Part shown: positions 8,776 through 18,100 of the stretch, piece after piece
How positions within the stretch are numbered: the stretch's first letter is position 1
Layout of the letters: every line of letters starts with the position of its first letter
DNA from: Bacteroidota bacterium
GTDB lineage: Bacteria > Bacteroidota > Rhodothermia > Rhodothermales > UBA10348
DNA length: 64,000 bases
Assembly (NCBI GenBank): GCA_029262855.1
Contig: JAJCYP010000085.1
Coordinates: 1 to 64,000, forward strand
Direction of reading: 5' to 3'
Program-made: the position numbers and the translations under genes
The notes under the pieces: model-generated
What the model saw: only the letters and a program-made list of their open reading frames with translations
Told to the model about the DNA's origin: nothing
Database searches by the model: none

Positions 8776-9219
8776 TCACGCGCCCGATAACTCAGCCTCG
8801 GCGTCGCGCCGCAGTCCGAACAACCCCACGGTCACAAGGGCGAAGGAGAGCAGCCAGAGCCAATAGCCAATTCTCAAATCCCAGACCGAGCCCGAAAGGA
8901 AAATCCACATGGTATTGAGGAGCGTGGCCACGAGGAAACTCCAGGCAAGCCACTGGGGCGGAGTGTCGCTGGTTCTGCGAAGGAACAGCACGACGGAGAC
9001 CAAGAGAAGGCCATTGGAGAGCGCGGTCAGGATGGGCACGGAGCGCACTTGCCAACCCAGTTCCGAGTCTCCCAAGGCGACCCGGAACGCCTGAAGGCCG
9101 GGGATCGTGCCGTCGGATAGTGTTTGGCCGCCTTGGTAGACTGGAAGAAACCAGGCAACCGCGAAAATTACCCACGCAGCGGCGACCACCGTGGGAACGC
9201 GTTTCTCGAGATGTTCCAT
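8776..9219 (-). CDS. small integral membrane protein, unknown function
   Basis: A 147-residue hydrophobic protein with four predicted membrane helices: VVAAAWVIFAVAWFLPVY, ILTALSNGLLLVSVVLFL, WSFLVATLLNTMWIFLSG and YWLWLLSFALVTVGLFGL. The ATG at 9219 places MEHLEKRVP directly before the first helix; the open frame continues upstream but would run into the promoter of the divergent lipoprotein gene. I do not recognise the family. Confidence 0.6.
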   Translation of the reverse strand: MEHLEKRVPTVVAAAWVIFAVAWFLPVYQGGQTLSDGTIPGLQAFRVALGDSELGWQVRSVPILTALSNGLLLVSVVLFLRRTSDTPPQWLAWSFLVATLLNTMWIFLSGSVWDLRIGYWLWLLSFALVTVGLFGLRRDAEAELSGA

Positions 9220-9312
9220 AGCGCAGACCGGGCCAACACATTCTATATACGGGATGAATGCGCCTGCCACAATGCCCGGAATCAACAACCAACTCGTGTT
9301 GTACACGGTCCC

Positions 9313-10125
9313 ATGAAAGTTATCGTATCCATGGTCGCGCTCGCTGGCCTCGTTTCTGCTTGCCAATCAGGCGAGTCGGGCGAAACCCCGGACATGTCGT
9401 CCGAAATCGTCGTCAATGGCGCCCAGAAGAAAACGTCCGGAACGCTGCAATACCTGCAACAGGGCGATGTGGCCTGTTACGCGGGATTCACCGACGGCGC
9501 TGACCAGGAGTTCAGCGAAATGGCTGACTTCGCCGTGTGCGATGAGGCCGGGTTGATTGGCGAAAAGGTCTTCCTCCAGTACCAGATGGGAAATGTGCTG
9601 GCCGCATCGTGCCAGGGAGACTACGACTGTGGTCGCTCAGACTGGGTGCCCTTGGTAGTCGCGATGAGCCTTGAGCCCCTCGCACCACTGTTGGATTCGG
9701 AAGCCCAGGTATCCCCGTTCCTCTATCTCGCCGACTTCGATTTCTACGGATACTTTACGGTGCAGGACGCCGTACAGGTAGGCGGTCTGACCCTTACCGG
9801 GATAGCGCTGCCCGCAAACGGAGCGGACATGTTCGACACGGGTGAGGGCCTGGTACCGGCCTTTATCATCGACTTTGAGGCAAACGGAGGCTACGACAAG
9901 GTCTTTCCAGACAGCTTCAGGATTACATCTGAGACGGTAGAGTTCGTGGGCACGCATCCCCAGGCTGGCACGGTGACCTTAGTCGGGGAGTTCGATGCAA
10001 CCGCCATGCGAAACGGGCTGGAGTCGGGGCTGTACACGGCACACGAGACCCTGCTCACAGGCACGTTGACGGTCGGAGACGACAGCGTCTCGGACGTGCA
10101 TTTTGCCTGGTCGGGAGACAGGTAA
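9313..10125 (+). CDS. lipoprotein of unknown function
   Basis: A 270-residue predicted lipoprotein: signal MKVIVSMVALAGLVSAC with Cys17 as the lipidation site, then an acidic, beta-rich mature part without a domain I recognise. Four mature-region cysteines (in VACYAGF, AVCDEAG, AASCQGDY and YDCGRSD) may form disulfides. The C-terminal part (PQAGTVTLVGEFDAT, then LLTGTLTVGDDSVSDVHF) looks like a repeated beta sandwich. The ATG at 9313 is chosen because it creates the lipoprotein signal. It is divergent from the membrane protein gene, with about 90 bases between starts. Confidence 0.65.
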   Translation: MKVIVSMVALAGLVSACQSGESGETPDMSSEIVVNGAQKKTSGTLQYLQQGDVACYAGFTDGADQEFSEMADFAVCDEAGLIGEKVFLQYQMGNVLAASCQGDYDCGRSDWVPLVVAMSLEPLAPLLDSEAQVSPFLYLADFDFYGYFTVQDAVQVGGLTLTGIALPANGADMFDTGEGLVPAFIIDFEANGGYDKVFPDSFRITSETVEFVGTHPQAGTVTLVGEFDATAMRNGLESGLYTAHETLLTGTLTVGDDSVSDVHFAWSGDR

Positions 10126-10165
10126 GCCCGGAGCGCTTCGAGTCTCGTGTGCCGCGCCTTGCGTC

Positions 10166-10960
10166 TCAGCTGACGGGCTCCTCCATCGGAACATACTTGA
10201 CGACGCTCACCTTCCCCCCGGTCGGATCCTGTATGATCGCAATTCGACCGACTGTCGGGATATCGAACGCCGGGCCCAGAAGCTTGCCGCCGTGCTTCGT
10301 GGCAGCACCGGCCACGGCGTCGGCGTCATCAACCGTGATGAATGAGCTCCAATGCGGCGGGATGCCTTCTTGCGTCAGGGGCGTAATTCCGCCCATCCCC
10401 GTTTCGCCCACCATGATTGTTGTGTACGGGCCGGTAGGCATGTCCATCACCTGATAGGTCCATCCAAAGACCGCGGAATAGAAGGCTTTCGCGGCGTCCA
10501 TATCGGTGGTCTGCAGGGAATACCAGCTGAAGGCACCGGGCGTCTTGAAGTTGGCTGCAAAGGGAGGGTTGTCCGGGTCCGGATTCTCCATTGCTTCGTA
10601 GGTGATCACGCTGATGTAGGCGCCCTGTGGATCCAGAAAGCCGGCCAGGCGACCGACACCGGGAACGTTCATGGGTCCGAACTCGGTCTTTGCGCCAAGA
10701 GATTCGGCCTTGGCGAGCGCCTGATCCACGTCATCGACTGTCACGTAATACACCCAGACGGTAGGCATCGGGTGCGGGAGTCCCATGATTCCGGCCACCG
10801 GTTTCTCGCCGATCTTCGAGATTGTGTAGGGCCCGGTGGGCATGTCCATGGTCTGGCTTGACCAGGGAAGCACCTTCCCGTAAAAATCGGCGGCTGCCGC
10901 CGGGTCCTCGGACATGAGCTCAGACCAGCTGAAAGCTCCGTGGTGTAATGCGACGTTCAT
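10166..10960 (-). CDS. VOC-family protein with two glyoxalase-like domains
   Basis: A 264-residue cytoplasmic protein of two tandem vicinal-oxygen-chelate domains. The first starts at HHGAFSWSELMSEDPAAAADFYGKVL and the second at TPGAFSWYSLQTTDMDAAKAFYSAVFGW. Both contain MDMPTGPYT and a VDDVDQAL or VDDADAVAG segment, and each ends with a 'DPxGxxxSVI/VKY' strand (DPQGAYISVITY; DPTGGKVSVVKY). The duplication resembles the antibiotic-resistance/hydroxylase-type VOC proteins of actinobacteria and Bacteroidota, but the substrate is unknown. The ATG at 10960 starts directly before the first domain. It lies 100 bases downstream of the APC-EIIA gene on the same strand. Confidence 0.85.
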   Translation of the reverse strand: MNVALHHGAFSWSELMSEDPAAAADFYGKVLPWSSQTMDMPTGPYTISKIGEKPVAGIMGLPHPMPTVWVYYVTVDDVDQALAKAESLGAKTEFGPMNVPGVGRLAGFLDPQGAYISVITYEAMENPDPDNPPFAANFKTPGAFSWYSLQTTDMDAAKAFYSAVFGWTYQVMDMPTGPYTTIMVGETGMGGITPLTQEGIPPHWSSFITVDDADAVAGAATKHGGKLLGPAFDIPTVGRIAIIQDPTGGKVSVVKYVPMEEPVS

Positions 10961-11059
10961 GCTGTACCTCGATGGGTGGGTTTTGGCCATCGTAGGAAAT
11001 TCTGTGCACATGTGCAATATGTGTGCCAGCGAAACCACCCGACCGGTCACGTCGACGCC

Positions 11060-13180
11060 TCAGCTGGCTCCCGGGAAGCGTGCCTGCAGACTGCTCAGGG
11101 CCTTCGGTTCCCCGATGATGGTGACGCGATCGCCTTCAATCAGCAGGGTATTGCCACTCGGGACAATGGTTTGACCGTCCCGGCGAATGACGGCTACTAG
11201 ACACCCATCGGGCAACGACAGGTCTCGAAGGGCCCGGCCGATCATTTCCGAAGTCCCATCGACCGAACGAAGGAGGAGGGAGAAGTAACTCGCGTCCCGA
11301 AGGAGCGACTCCTTCAGGTGCGCCGAGTTGGGAGCCTCGCGCCAGCGTTTGAGGAAGTTGTCCTCGTCAATTCTGCTCGCGAGTTGAGCCAGAATTCGCA
11401 GGTGTTGTGCGTGATCTTCCTCGGGGCTGACCAGCAGGAAGACGGCGTAGACGGGCCCATCGGTCGCGGCCCGATCGCCGAAGGCATCAATGACCTCCAT
11501 CTCCAGTCCGTGCGCCACCCGGGCGAGCACCAGCTCCGGACGCTCAATCCCCAGTAGATGAAGGTGGGGGAGGGCCGCACCCTGCGCGACGGGCGTGGCT
11601 CCTGTCCGGGTGCCCTCAAGGAAACCCTCCCTGATCCGGTCAGCCGAGACGTCCAGTCGGTCCGAGAGCATTTGGGCGGCCCGGGATACAATGTCCTCAA
11701 AGCCCTCGGCAGGTTCGGCATCGATGAACTGCGCTCGTCCGACCACCCTGTCGAACGGATCGCCGGAGCGCAGTCCCTTGTCCTTCATGATCTGACGGAA
11801 TTCCCTGTCGAGCCCCTCGTACGGGGCCTGTCCCAAACGCTGAAACCAGTGATAGATGGCCCCATCCCGTTCCACATTTCCGCGGGCGTAGCGGAAATAC
11901 CACAACACGCAAATCAGGATGACCGCAAATGTGAACAGGATGGCGAGCCATCCCATATAGATGATCAGAACGAAGGAGATAAAGATGCCCCCGATCTGCA
12001 TCCAGGGATAGAGGGGCGAGCGGTAGCCAGGGTCGTAGGAGGGGATTCGACTCTCCCTCATGACGATCACAGCAAGATTGACCAGGGCGAATATGAAAAG
12101 CTGGAAGGAACTCGCGAGCTTGGCGATCCCCTCTTCGTCGAGTACGACGATGAAGAAGACGATGAACAGTCCGGTACCCACAATCGCGTTTGTCGGCGTC
12201 TGAAATCGGCCGAGTTTCCCCAGCGTTCCGGGAAGAAGTCGATCTCTCGCCATCGCCAAAGGATACCTCGAGGCCGAGAGCACGCCGGCATTTCCGGTCG
12301 ACGCAAAGGCCGCAAGCGCCGCGATCACAATCAGCAGGACCCCAACCTGCCCAGGGAGCCAATCAAACAGAATGGCTGCAGCGGTGGCTACCGGGGTGAG
12401 ATCTCCGGACAGGGTCGCCAGATCAAGAACGGCCACCATCACGAACACGCCGGCCACGTAGACAAATGTCGTGGAGGCCAGAGAAAGCATCATCCCCAAT
12501 GGAATGTTGCGTTCGGGATCGCGGACTTCTTCGGCAACGCTGGCCACCTTGGTCAGTCCCGCGTAGGACACGAAGACAAAACCGATGGTCGACAGCAGGC
12601 CGGCCGTCCCGCCGGGCATGAATGGCTCGAGTCTGCCTCGTGTTGTTTCGAAGGGCTGATTGGCGAACATCTCGACCCCCCCCTGGGCCAGGAAGAACGC
12701 CAGGATGGTCACAAGGATCACAACAAGCACCCGCTGAAGACCGCTGGATTCCTTCGCGCCGACGATGTTGAGTGCCACAAACGCTACCGTCAGGGAGATG
12801 GCAACCGGTTTTATGGGCAACTCCACAAACAGCGACGCATACGCCCCGATTCCGATCAGCGCGAATGCCGTCTTCAGGGTCAGGGCGAGGAAGGTCCCCA
12901 GGCCGCCAACGGTACCGAACATGGGGCCGAGGGACCGGTCCAGGAAATAGTAGGTCCCGCCGGCCTTGGGCAGCGCCGTGCTGAGTTCAGCCTTGCTGAA
13001 CATCGCCGGGAGAATCAGAATTCCGGCGAAGAGGTACGCCAGAACCACCGAGGGCCCGGCCTTGGCAGCGGCCAGCCCGGGGAGCAGGAAGAAGCCTGAG
13101 CTGAACATCGCGCCCGTGCATATCGCATAGACGTCGAAGAGGCCCAGGTTTTTCTTGAGTCGATTCTCGGCGGCAGGCAT
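11060..13180 (-). CDS. APC-superfamily amino acid transporter fused to EIIA-like and TrkA_C-like regulatory domains
   Basis: A 706-residue inner-membrane protein. Residues 1 to about 430 form a 12-helix APC transporter: LFDVYAICTGAMFSSGFFLLPG at the start and a VSYAGLTKVASVAEEVRDPERNIP motif in the middle. A cytoplasmic tail follows. About 490-635 looks like a PTS EIIA(Ntr)-type domain, with the would-be phosphorylated His539 in GAALPHLHLLGIERP. About 640-706 looks like an RCK_C (TrkA_C) ligand-binding domain: IGRALRDLSLPDGCLVAVIR, then GNTLLIEGDRVTIIGEP. The tail suggests transport is gated by phosphorylation or a small ligand. Substrate specificity is not predictable. Confidence 0.85.
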   Translation of the reverse strand: MPAAENRLKKNLGLFDVYAICTGAMFSSGFFLLPGLAAAKAGPSVVLAYLFAGILILPAMFSKAELSTALPKAGGTYYFLDRSLGPMFGTVGGLGTFLALTLKTAFALIGIGAYASLFVELPIKPVAISLTVAFVALNIVGAKESSGLQRVLVVILVTILAFFLAQGGVEMFANQPFETTRGRLEPFMPGGTAGLLSTIGFVFVSYAGLTKVASVAEEVRDPERNIPLGMMLSLASTTFVYVAGVFVMVAVLDLATLSGDLTPVATAAAILFDWLPGQVGVLLIVIAALAAFASTGNAGVLSASRYPLAMARDRLLPGTLGKLGRFQTPTNAIVGTGLFIVFFIVVLDEEGIAKLASSFQLFIFALVNLAVIVMRESRIPSYDPGYRSPLYPWMQIGGIFISFVLIIYMGWLAILFTFAVILICVLWYFRYARGNVERDGAIYHWFQRLGQAPYEGLDREFRQIMKDKGLRSGDPFDRVVGRAQFIDAEPAEGFEDIVSRAAQMLSDRLDVSADRIREGFLEGTRTGATPVAQGAALPHLHLLGIERPELVLARVAHGLEMEVIDAFGDRAATDGPVYAVFLLVSPEEDHAQHLRILAQLASRIDEDNFLKRWREAPNSAHLKESLLRDASYFSLLLRSVDGTSEMIGRALRDLSLPDGCLVAVIRRDGQTIVPSGNTLLIEGDRVTIIGEPKALSSLQARFPGAS

Positions 13181-13225
13181 AGACAGTCGCGATCGGCTTC
13201 CCCGACAAGATAAGTCGACGGCCGC

Positions 13226-14749
13226 TCAAGATCCGACGGGAGGCAGCGGCCCGAAGACCTGCGGCGGCCGACGTCGCATGGTCGCCTGCTCATAGGAATA
13301 CGCAATCCGGATCAACTCCGGCTCACCGAAGAGGCCGCCGACAAACGTGATTCCCGTCGGCAGCCCATCGCCCGTAAACCCGCTCGGCACCTGAATGGCG
13401 GGTAGGCCCGATTGTGGCGAGAGCATCTGGCTGTTGTCACCGGCAGGGCTCTCCAGGTCGCCGATCTTCCGCGCGGGCCAGCTCCAGGTGGGATAGACGA
13501 TGGCGTCCAGCTGGGCCCCTTCCATGGCGGCCACCACGGCATTCCGAAATACGATGTTGGGCTCGTGGGAAAAGAGGTCGGGGCATGGCGGTTGATCCCA
13601 GTCGACGGCATGCTGCAAGCCGTCCTCGATGGACGGGTCGTACTTGCCGGAGGCCAGGACGTCTGCGAGGGTATTCACCGGAGCATCCGGCCCGCGACTG
13701 GCCAGGTAGATGTTAACGTCATGCTGGAAGACCTCGCACCAGATCGACTCGTCGTAGAGATTGATCCCGGGGATAGTGAATGGATCCACGATTACGGCGC
13801 CTGCCGCCCGCATGTCGGCCACAGCCCGCTCGGTATTGGCCAGGATATCCGGATGGGTGGAATCCGGACGGAGGTACCATCGGAAGACACCGATACGGGC
13901 CCCCTTGAGACCGTCCGCATCCAGGAAGTCGTTGTAGGACTCCGGGCGATTGCCGCGGGAGCGGGCCGTGATGGGGTCGGCTGGATCCTCGCCGGCGATG
14001 ATGTCCAGAACCCTCACGGCATCGGTCACGGTGCGGGCCATGGGGCCGCCAATGTCGTTTCGGAGGTAAAGCGGGACGATGCCGTCGCGGCTGGTGAGGC
14101 CCATTGTCGAGCGGATCCCAACCAGCGCGTTGTGTCCGGACGGTCCTCGGATCGAGTTGCCGGTGTCCGTACCCAGGCCCAGCACGCCGAGGTTGGCCGC
14201 GACGGCGGCCGCCGTCCCGCCGCTGGACCCGGCCGGGACGCGGGTGAGGTCGTACGGGTTGTGGGTCGTGCCTCCAATGGAGGAAACGGTGACGTAGGGG
14301 CTGAAGGCCCACTCGGCCATGTTGGTCTTGCCGAGAACGATGGCTCCGGCCTCCTTCAGCTTTCGGACCTGGTAGGCGTCGTCCGGCGGAACGGAGCCCT
14401 CGAGCGCGGCAGATCCGGCGGTGGTCTGCAGTCCGGCGGTGTCGTAGTTGTCCTTGACCACGATCGGTATTCCGTGGAGCGGCCGCATCTGGCGGGTCTC
14501 ACGGTATTCCTGATCGAGTCGATCGGCCTCTGCCAGGGCGTCCGGATTCAAAACGATGAAGGCGTTCAGGGAGTCGTCGAACGCATCGATTCTGGCCAGG
14601 TAGGTCTCTACCAGTTGGCGAGAGGTCAGTCGGCCCTCGAAGAACGCGGTATGGATGTCGTCCACGGTGGCCTCGACAACGTCGAAAGGGGGAGAAGACT
14701 CCGGGGCGCAGCCGACGAGGGCAAGCAGGAGGAGGGCGATTCGGTTCAT
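13226..14749 (-). CDS. secreted/lipoprotein amidase (amidase-signature family)
   Basis: A 507-residue amidase with a lipoprotein signal (LLLLALVGC, Cys14). The amidase-signature Ser-cisSer-Lys triad is present: Lys99 in [13 protein letters not shown], cis-Ser at about 175 in [12 protein letters not shown], and nucleophile Ser199 in [13 protein letters not shown], with spacing as in fatty-acid amide hydrolase. It hydrolyses an amide outside the cytoplasm. The family is broad (peptide amides, aryl amides, fatty amides), and location rather than sequence argues against the gatA role. The C-terminal part [11 protein letters not shown] and [26 protein letters not shown] is typical of the family. 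Confidence 0.9.
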   Translation of the reverse strand: MNRIALLLLALVGCAPESSPPFDVVEATVDDIHTAFFEGRLTSRQLVETYLARIDAFDDSLNAFIVLNPDALAEADRLDQEYRETRQMRPLHGIPIVVKDNYDTAGLQTTAGSAALEGSVPPDDAYQVRKLKEAGAIVLGKTNMAEWAFSPYVTVSSIGGTTHNPYDLTRVPAGSSGGTAAAVAANLGVLGLGTDTGNSIRGPSGHNALVGIRSTMGLTSRDGIVPLYLRNDIGGPMARTVTDAVRVLDIIAGEDPADPITARSRGNRPESYNDFLDADGLKGARIGVFRWYLRPDSTHPDILANTERAVADMRAAGAVIVDPFTIPGINLYDESIWCEVFQHDVNIYLASRGPDAPVNTLADVLASGKYDPSIEDGLQHAVDWDQPPCPDLFSHEPNIVFRNAVVAAMEGAQLDAIVYPTWSWPARKIGDLESPAGDNSQMLSPQSGLPAIQVPSGFTGDGLPTGITFVGGLFGEPELIRIAYSYEQATMRRRPPQVFGPLPPVGS

Positions 14750-14782
14750 TCTGGGAGAGGATGGTTGGGAGCTGCAATGTAT

Positions 14783-14832
14783 CTCTGCGCACGTTTTTCA
14801 GGATTAGTCATGCTTTGCGCACGTATTTCAGG
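14783..14832. repeat. two 20-base direct repeats spaced 30 bases, possible regulator sites
   Basis: CTCTGCGCACGTTTTTCAGG at 14783 and CTTTGCGCACGTATTTCAGG at 14813 match at 18 of 20 positions with a 30-base period, about three helical turns. A weaker GCGCACGCTTTCGC copy follows at 14837, 20 bases on. They lie in the 217-base region between the divergent amidase and small membrane protein genes, so they could be operators. No known motif is recognised. Confidence 0.4.
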
Positions 14833-14966
14833 CCGCGCGCACGCTTTCGCACACGCTGGGACACCCGCGCGCTTGACCCTGGTTCTGGAACGCCCTCAGA
14901 AACGGCTCTTGATCTCGTGTCTCTGCGTGTAGTATGCTGGGGATAGGCAAACTACGAGGCAAGTAA

Positions 14967-15230
14967 ATGTCAATCGGACCCAGCGGGAGTGATTCGACTG
15001 TAGAGATTCCGAACGGAGGAGTAGTCCCCTTCTTGCTGCGGGGAGTTTTCCTCAAGGGCCTTCCGTTGGGAGCGTTTTTCGCCGTATTCACGCTGTTCCC
15101 ATTCTCGGTCAACAACCCGCTTGAGCATGTTGGACAGCCGATTCCGTATGTGATCACGTGGGCCATCATCGGTCTCATGCTCGGGTACAGTAAGTGGACC
15201 TCCGTGGGCGCCAAACTCAGCCGTCCTTAG
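14967..15230 (+). CDS. small membrane protein, unknown function
   Basis: An 87-residue protein with two predicted membrane helices: LKGLPLGAFFAVFTLFPFSV (about 29-48) and YVITWAIIGLMLGY (about 62-75). A basic, polar tail follows. The N-terminal 20 residues are polar. No family is recognised. It is divergent from the amidase gene, and its last 14 bases overlap the end of the convergent S9 peptidase gene. Clean helices support it as a real gene; its short length is a reason for caution. Confidence 0.5.
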   Translation: MSIGPSGSDSTVEIPNGGVVPFLLRGVFLKGLPLGAFFAVFTLFPFSVNNPLEHVGQPIPYVITWAIIGLMLGYSKWTSVGAKLSRP

Positions 15231-18033
15231 CCGCCTTCTCACGCGCCTCCTCCGCCTTCTTTCGCTCAAGCTCTTTCTCGAGGAACGGAATACCGTCTTT
15301 GATCCATGCAGCGGGTTCGCGGTCTCGCAGGAAGTGGTTGAACCAGTCGTGCGTCCGATTGGCGTAGTCCATCTGATTCTGCCTCTGGCGCAGGCCGTGG
15401 TTCTCGCCGTCGTACACCAGGAGCACGAACTCCTTCTCGAGGCGCCGCATGGTGTTAAAGAGCTCAACGCCCTGGTTGAAGTCAACGGCACCGTCCTCAT
15501 CGCCGAAGGCAACCAACAGCGGTGTATTGATCTGCGTGGCATTGAACACCGGGGAGTTCTGGATGAATTTTTCCATGTCCTCCCAATAGGGCTTCGGAAA
15601 CCGGCCCTGGCTGATCTCGAAGATGGTGGCGTCGGTGCCGCCTGAATTCCAGTACATGGAATTGTACATCGAGATCATGTTGGTCAGCGGCGCTCCTGCC
15701 ACGGCGGCCGAGAAGATATCTGTCTGGGTCACCACGAACGACGTCTGGTAGGCGCCCCACGAGTGGCCGGTGAGTCCGATCCGCCCCTCGTCGATCATGC
15801 CGGTCTCGACGACAGCGGCCACAGCCGGTACTAACGCTTCGACCGCGGACATTCCCGGATCGCGAAGTCGGTACACGATGTCCGGCTCGTAGACGAAGTA
15901 TCCCTCGGCCGAGAATCGCCGTTGGTTGTAGGCACTGGTCCGACTGGGAAGGGTATACGAATGCAGGCTCTGGCTTCGGAGCTCGTAGATGTATACGACC
16001 ATCGGATACTTTTTGCCGGCCTCGTAGTCGGCAGGGTAGAGGAGGCGGCCTTGAAGCGGAACGCCGTTCTGGTTGGTGAAATCGACGAGTTCGGTATGTC
16101 CCCATTTGTACTCATCCTGCTGCCGGTTGGTATCGGTCAGTTGGATGGGGGAATCGAACGAGGCATCGAAGGCATAGATATTCGGGGACTCGTCTGCCTT
16201 CTGGGTCATCACGGTGAACACCTCCGCATCCTTGGCGCGGCGAAGCTGGGAGACGGACCGGGGCTCGTACATGAGCTTATCGAGCGTGGCCTCGTCCTCG
16301 CTCCGGCCAGGCGCCACCCGGAGGACGTAGTACCCGGAATCCTTGGTCCTGTCGCCGTAAGCACGGAAGTACACGGGCTCGTCGGCGCCGAGCGCATCGT
16401 TTTCAAAGTCGACGCGGGCCTGCCTGAACCTGATCATATCGGCAGCTCCGAAGGTGAGGCGCCTGGCACCGCTGCCGTCTGCGTTCACGCGGTAGACGTC
16501 ATACTGATCGTAGAGCAGCACGCTCCCGTCACCCTCGGTCCACTGACCCCGGCCGAACGCACGGTCCTCCTCCCGGCCGGAAATGGCGGTGAAGTTGTTG
16601 AACTGCGCGTCCAGATCTTTGGTCAGATTTCGGTGCTGCCGCTCCGCTACGGAATAAGACCACCAGTCGTTGTCGCGGAAGTAGAGGACAAAGTACCCGT
16701 CGGGCGAAGTCACGACGTTCTCGATGCGCTCCAGTACGCGCTCACGGGCACCGGTGTGGGTGTCGATGACATAGACATCGTTCCAGGTCTCGCGCAGTGC
16801 GGGTTGGTAGGGGGTGGGATCGTACCCAACGCCGTGTCGCTGGTCGCCGGTCAGCGTGATGGATCGAATGTCGTTATCCGCGAGTTTGGCAAACCCGTCA
16901 TCGGAAAACGTCCACGACGAGAGGTACGTGTAATTCCGCTCCCGCCCGGCCATCACGCCCTGCCGAGGCTGCACGACTGGATCCCTCCAGTGCCAGACGT
17001 CCACCCCTGGAGGGTCCAGATCCTTGTCACGGTCGGCATTGGTTGTGGTGGAGTCCTTGGCTTCGGCGTCCTCGTCCTCCTCCTCGGCGGATTCGTCTTC
17101 CCCCTCGCTCACCCGCTCTTTCAGGCCGAAGAACACGCGGGATCCGTCCTCTGCGAAGGAAACCCCGCCCTCGGATGCCACGCGGTAGCCCTCCGGGAAA
17201 TCCGTCCGCGTACCCGCATCAAAGGTCTGCATCCGGCCTCCGGTGTCCAGCCCGAAGTGAACCACGACAAGGTGGTCCGGATAGTCATCCCCCTGACGCT
17301 CGCCTTCGCGGAGATACGCCAGATCGAACGAGTCGTCTCTCCATTCCAGTTCGCTGAAGGTCTTCTCGGCACTCTCAAGCACCCGGACGGTGGAGGTGGA
17401 CAGGTCCAGAAGTTGAACGCCGTTTCCGAGCTTTTCGGAAGCGTCGATGGTGACAGCGAGCATCGAACCCTGCGGGCTGAATTCGTGGCCCGATACGTTG
17501 CCGAGATTCTGGTGCGATCCCACGGCCAGATTGCGAACCACCAGATCTGATCCCTTGGCGTCGCTGCCTTCAACGGGGTACTTCCTGAGTGCGATGAACT
17601 GTCCGTCGTCCGAGAACTCGGCGGATTGGACGTGACCGATGGTATCAACGCGCGCCGTCCCCAGGTTCATCAGGCCAAGGGAGCGTTCGGCCCGCTTCTT
17701 GGACTTCTCCAGCTTCTTCTTTTCAGCCTCGGAAAGCTCTATGGCGAAGGCCAGCCAGGCGTTGTCGTTCGAGAACCGGGGATTTGCGCCCAGTTCAAAG
17801 ACGTGCTCGTCATCACTTCCCACTCGCTTGACGCGAAGCGAGCCATCACCCTCCATGGGTACAATTGTATACGCAAACCAGGTCCCGTCCGGGGACAGGG
17901 TGTTGGTGCCGATTCGCTCCCATTGTGCGTAGTCCTCGAGGGAGAGGTCCTTCTTTTGGGCGATGGCCGTCGAAGTGACCAGCAGGAGGAGCGATAGCGG
18001 AAGGGCGAGTCGAACAAATCGGAGGGTAGCCAT
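15217..18033 (-). CDS. secreted S9-family prolyl-oligopeptidase-like serine peptidase
   Basis: A 938-residue exported peptidase with a signal peptide ending at TSTAIAQ. The first 650 or so residues form a WD40-like/beta-propeller domain containing an acidic insert (about 340-360, EGEDESAEEEDEDAE). The C-terminal alpha/beta-hydrolase domain has nucleophile Ser758 in GLTGHSWGAYQTS, Asp847 in GDEDGAVDF and His879 in YDGENHGLRQ, in the correct order and spacing for S9. It probably trims peptides outside the cytoplasm. The ATG at 18033 is chosen because it gives the signal peptide. Confidence 0.9.
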   Translation of the reverse strand: MATLRFVRLALPLSLLLLVTSTAIAQKKDLSLEDYAQWERIGTNTLSPDGTWFAYTIVPMEGDGSLRVKRVGSDDEHVFELGANPRFSNDNAWLAFAIELSEAEKKKLEKSKKRAERSLGLMNLGTARVDTIGHVQSAEFSDDGQFIALRKYPVEGSDAKGSDLVVRNLAVGSHQNLGNVSGHEFSPQGSMLAVTIDASEKLGNGVQLLDLSTSTVRVLESAEKTFSELEWRDDSFDLAYLREGERQGDDYPDHLVVVHFGLDTGGRMQTFDAGTRTDFPEGYRVASEGGVSFAEDGSRVFFGLKERVSEGEDESAEEEDEDAEAKDSTTTNADRDKDLDPPGVDVWHWRDPVVQPRQGVMAGRERNYTYLSSWTFSDDGFAKLADNDIRSITLTGDQRHGVGYDPTPYQPALRETWNDVYVIDTHTGARERVLERIENVVTSPDGYFVLYFRDNDWWSYSVAERQHRNLTKDLDAQFNNFTAISGREEDRAFGRGQWTEGDGSVLLYDQYDVYRVNADGSGARRLTFGAADMIRFRQARVDFENDALGADEPVYFRAYGDRTKDSGYYVLRVAPGRSEDEATLDKLMYEPRSVSQLRRAKDAEVFTVMTQKADESPNIYAFDASFDSPIQLTDTNRQQDEYKWGHTELVDFTNQNGVPLQGRLLYPADYEAGKKYPMVVYIYELRSQSLHSYTLPSRTSAYNQRRFSAEGYFVYEPDIVYRLRDPGMSAVEALVPAVAAVVETGMIDEGRIGLTGHSWGAYQTSFVVTQTDIFSAAVAGAPLTNMISMYNSMYWNSGGTDATIFEISQGRFPKPYWEDMEKFIQNSPVFNATQINTPLLVAFGDEDGAVDFNQGVELFNTMRRLEKEFVLLVYDGENHGLRQRQNQMDYANRTHDWFNHFLRDREPAAWIKDGIPFLEKELERKKAEEAREKAAKDG

Positions 18034-18100
18034 GGCGCGGAGCGAACGGTGGGGGTTGCCTATTCGCGAAATATAGCCGCTGGCGCGAAAATCCGGATGC

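Noticed and set aside
11558-13099. Long open frame (513 codons) opposite the APC-EIIA gene.
   Set aside because: Antisense to membrane helices, giving a hydrophilic Gly/His/Asp-rich product with no domain.
13412-14932. Long open frame (506 codons) opposite the amidase gene.
   Set aside because: It lies fully antisense to a gene with a complete catalytic triad, has low-complexity Arg/Gly/Val-rich content typical of GC-rich antisense frames and matches no family.
15922-17550. Long open frame (542 codons) opposite the S9 peptidase gene.
   Set aside because: Antisense shadow of a gene with intact S9 motifs; no domain seen.
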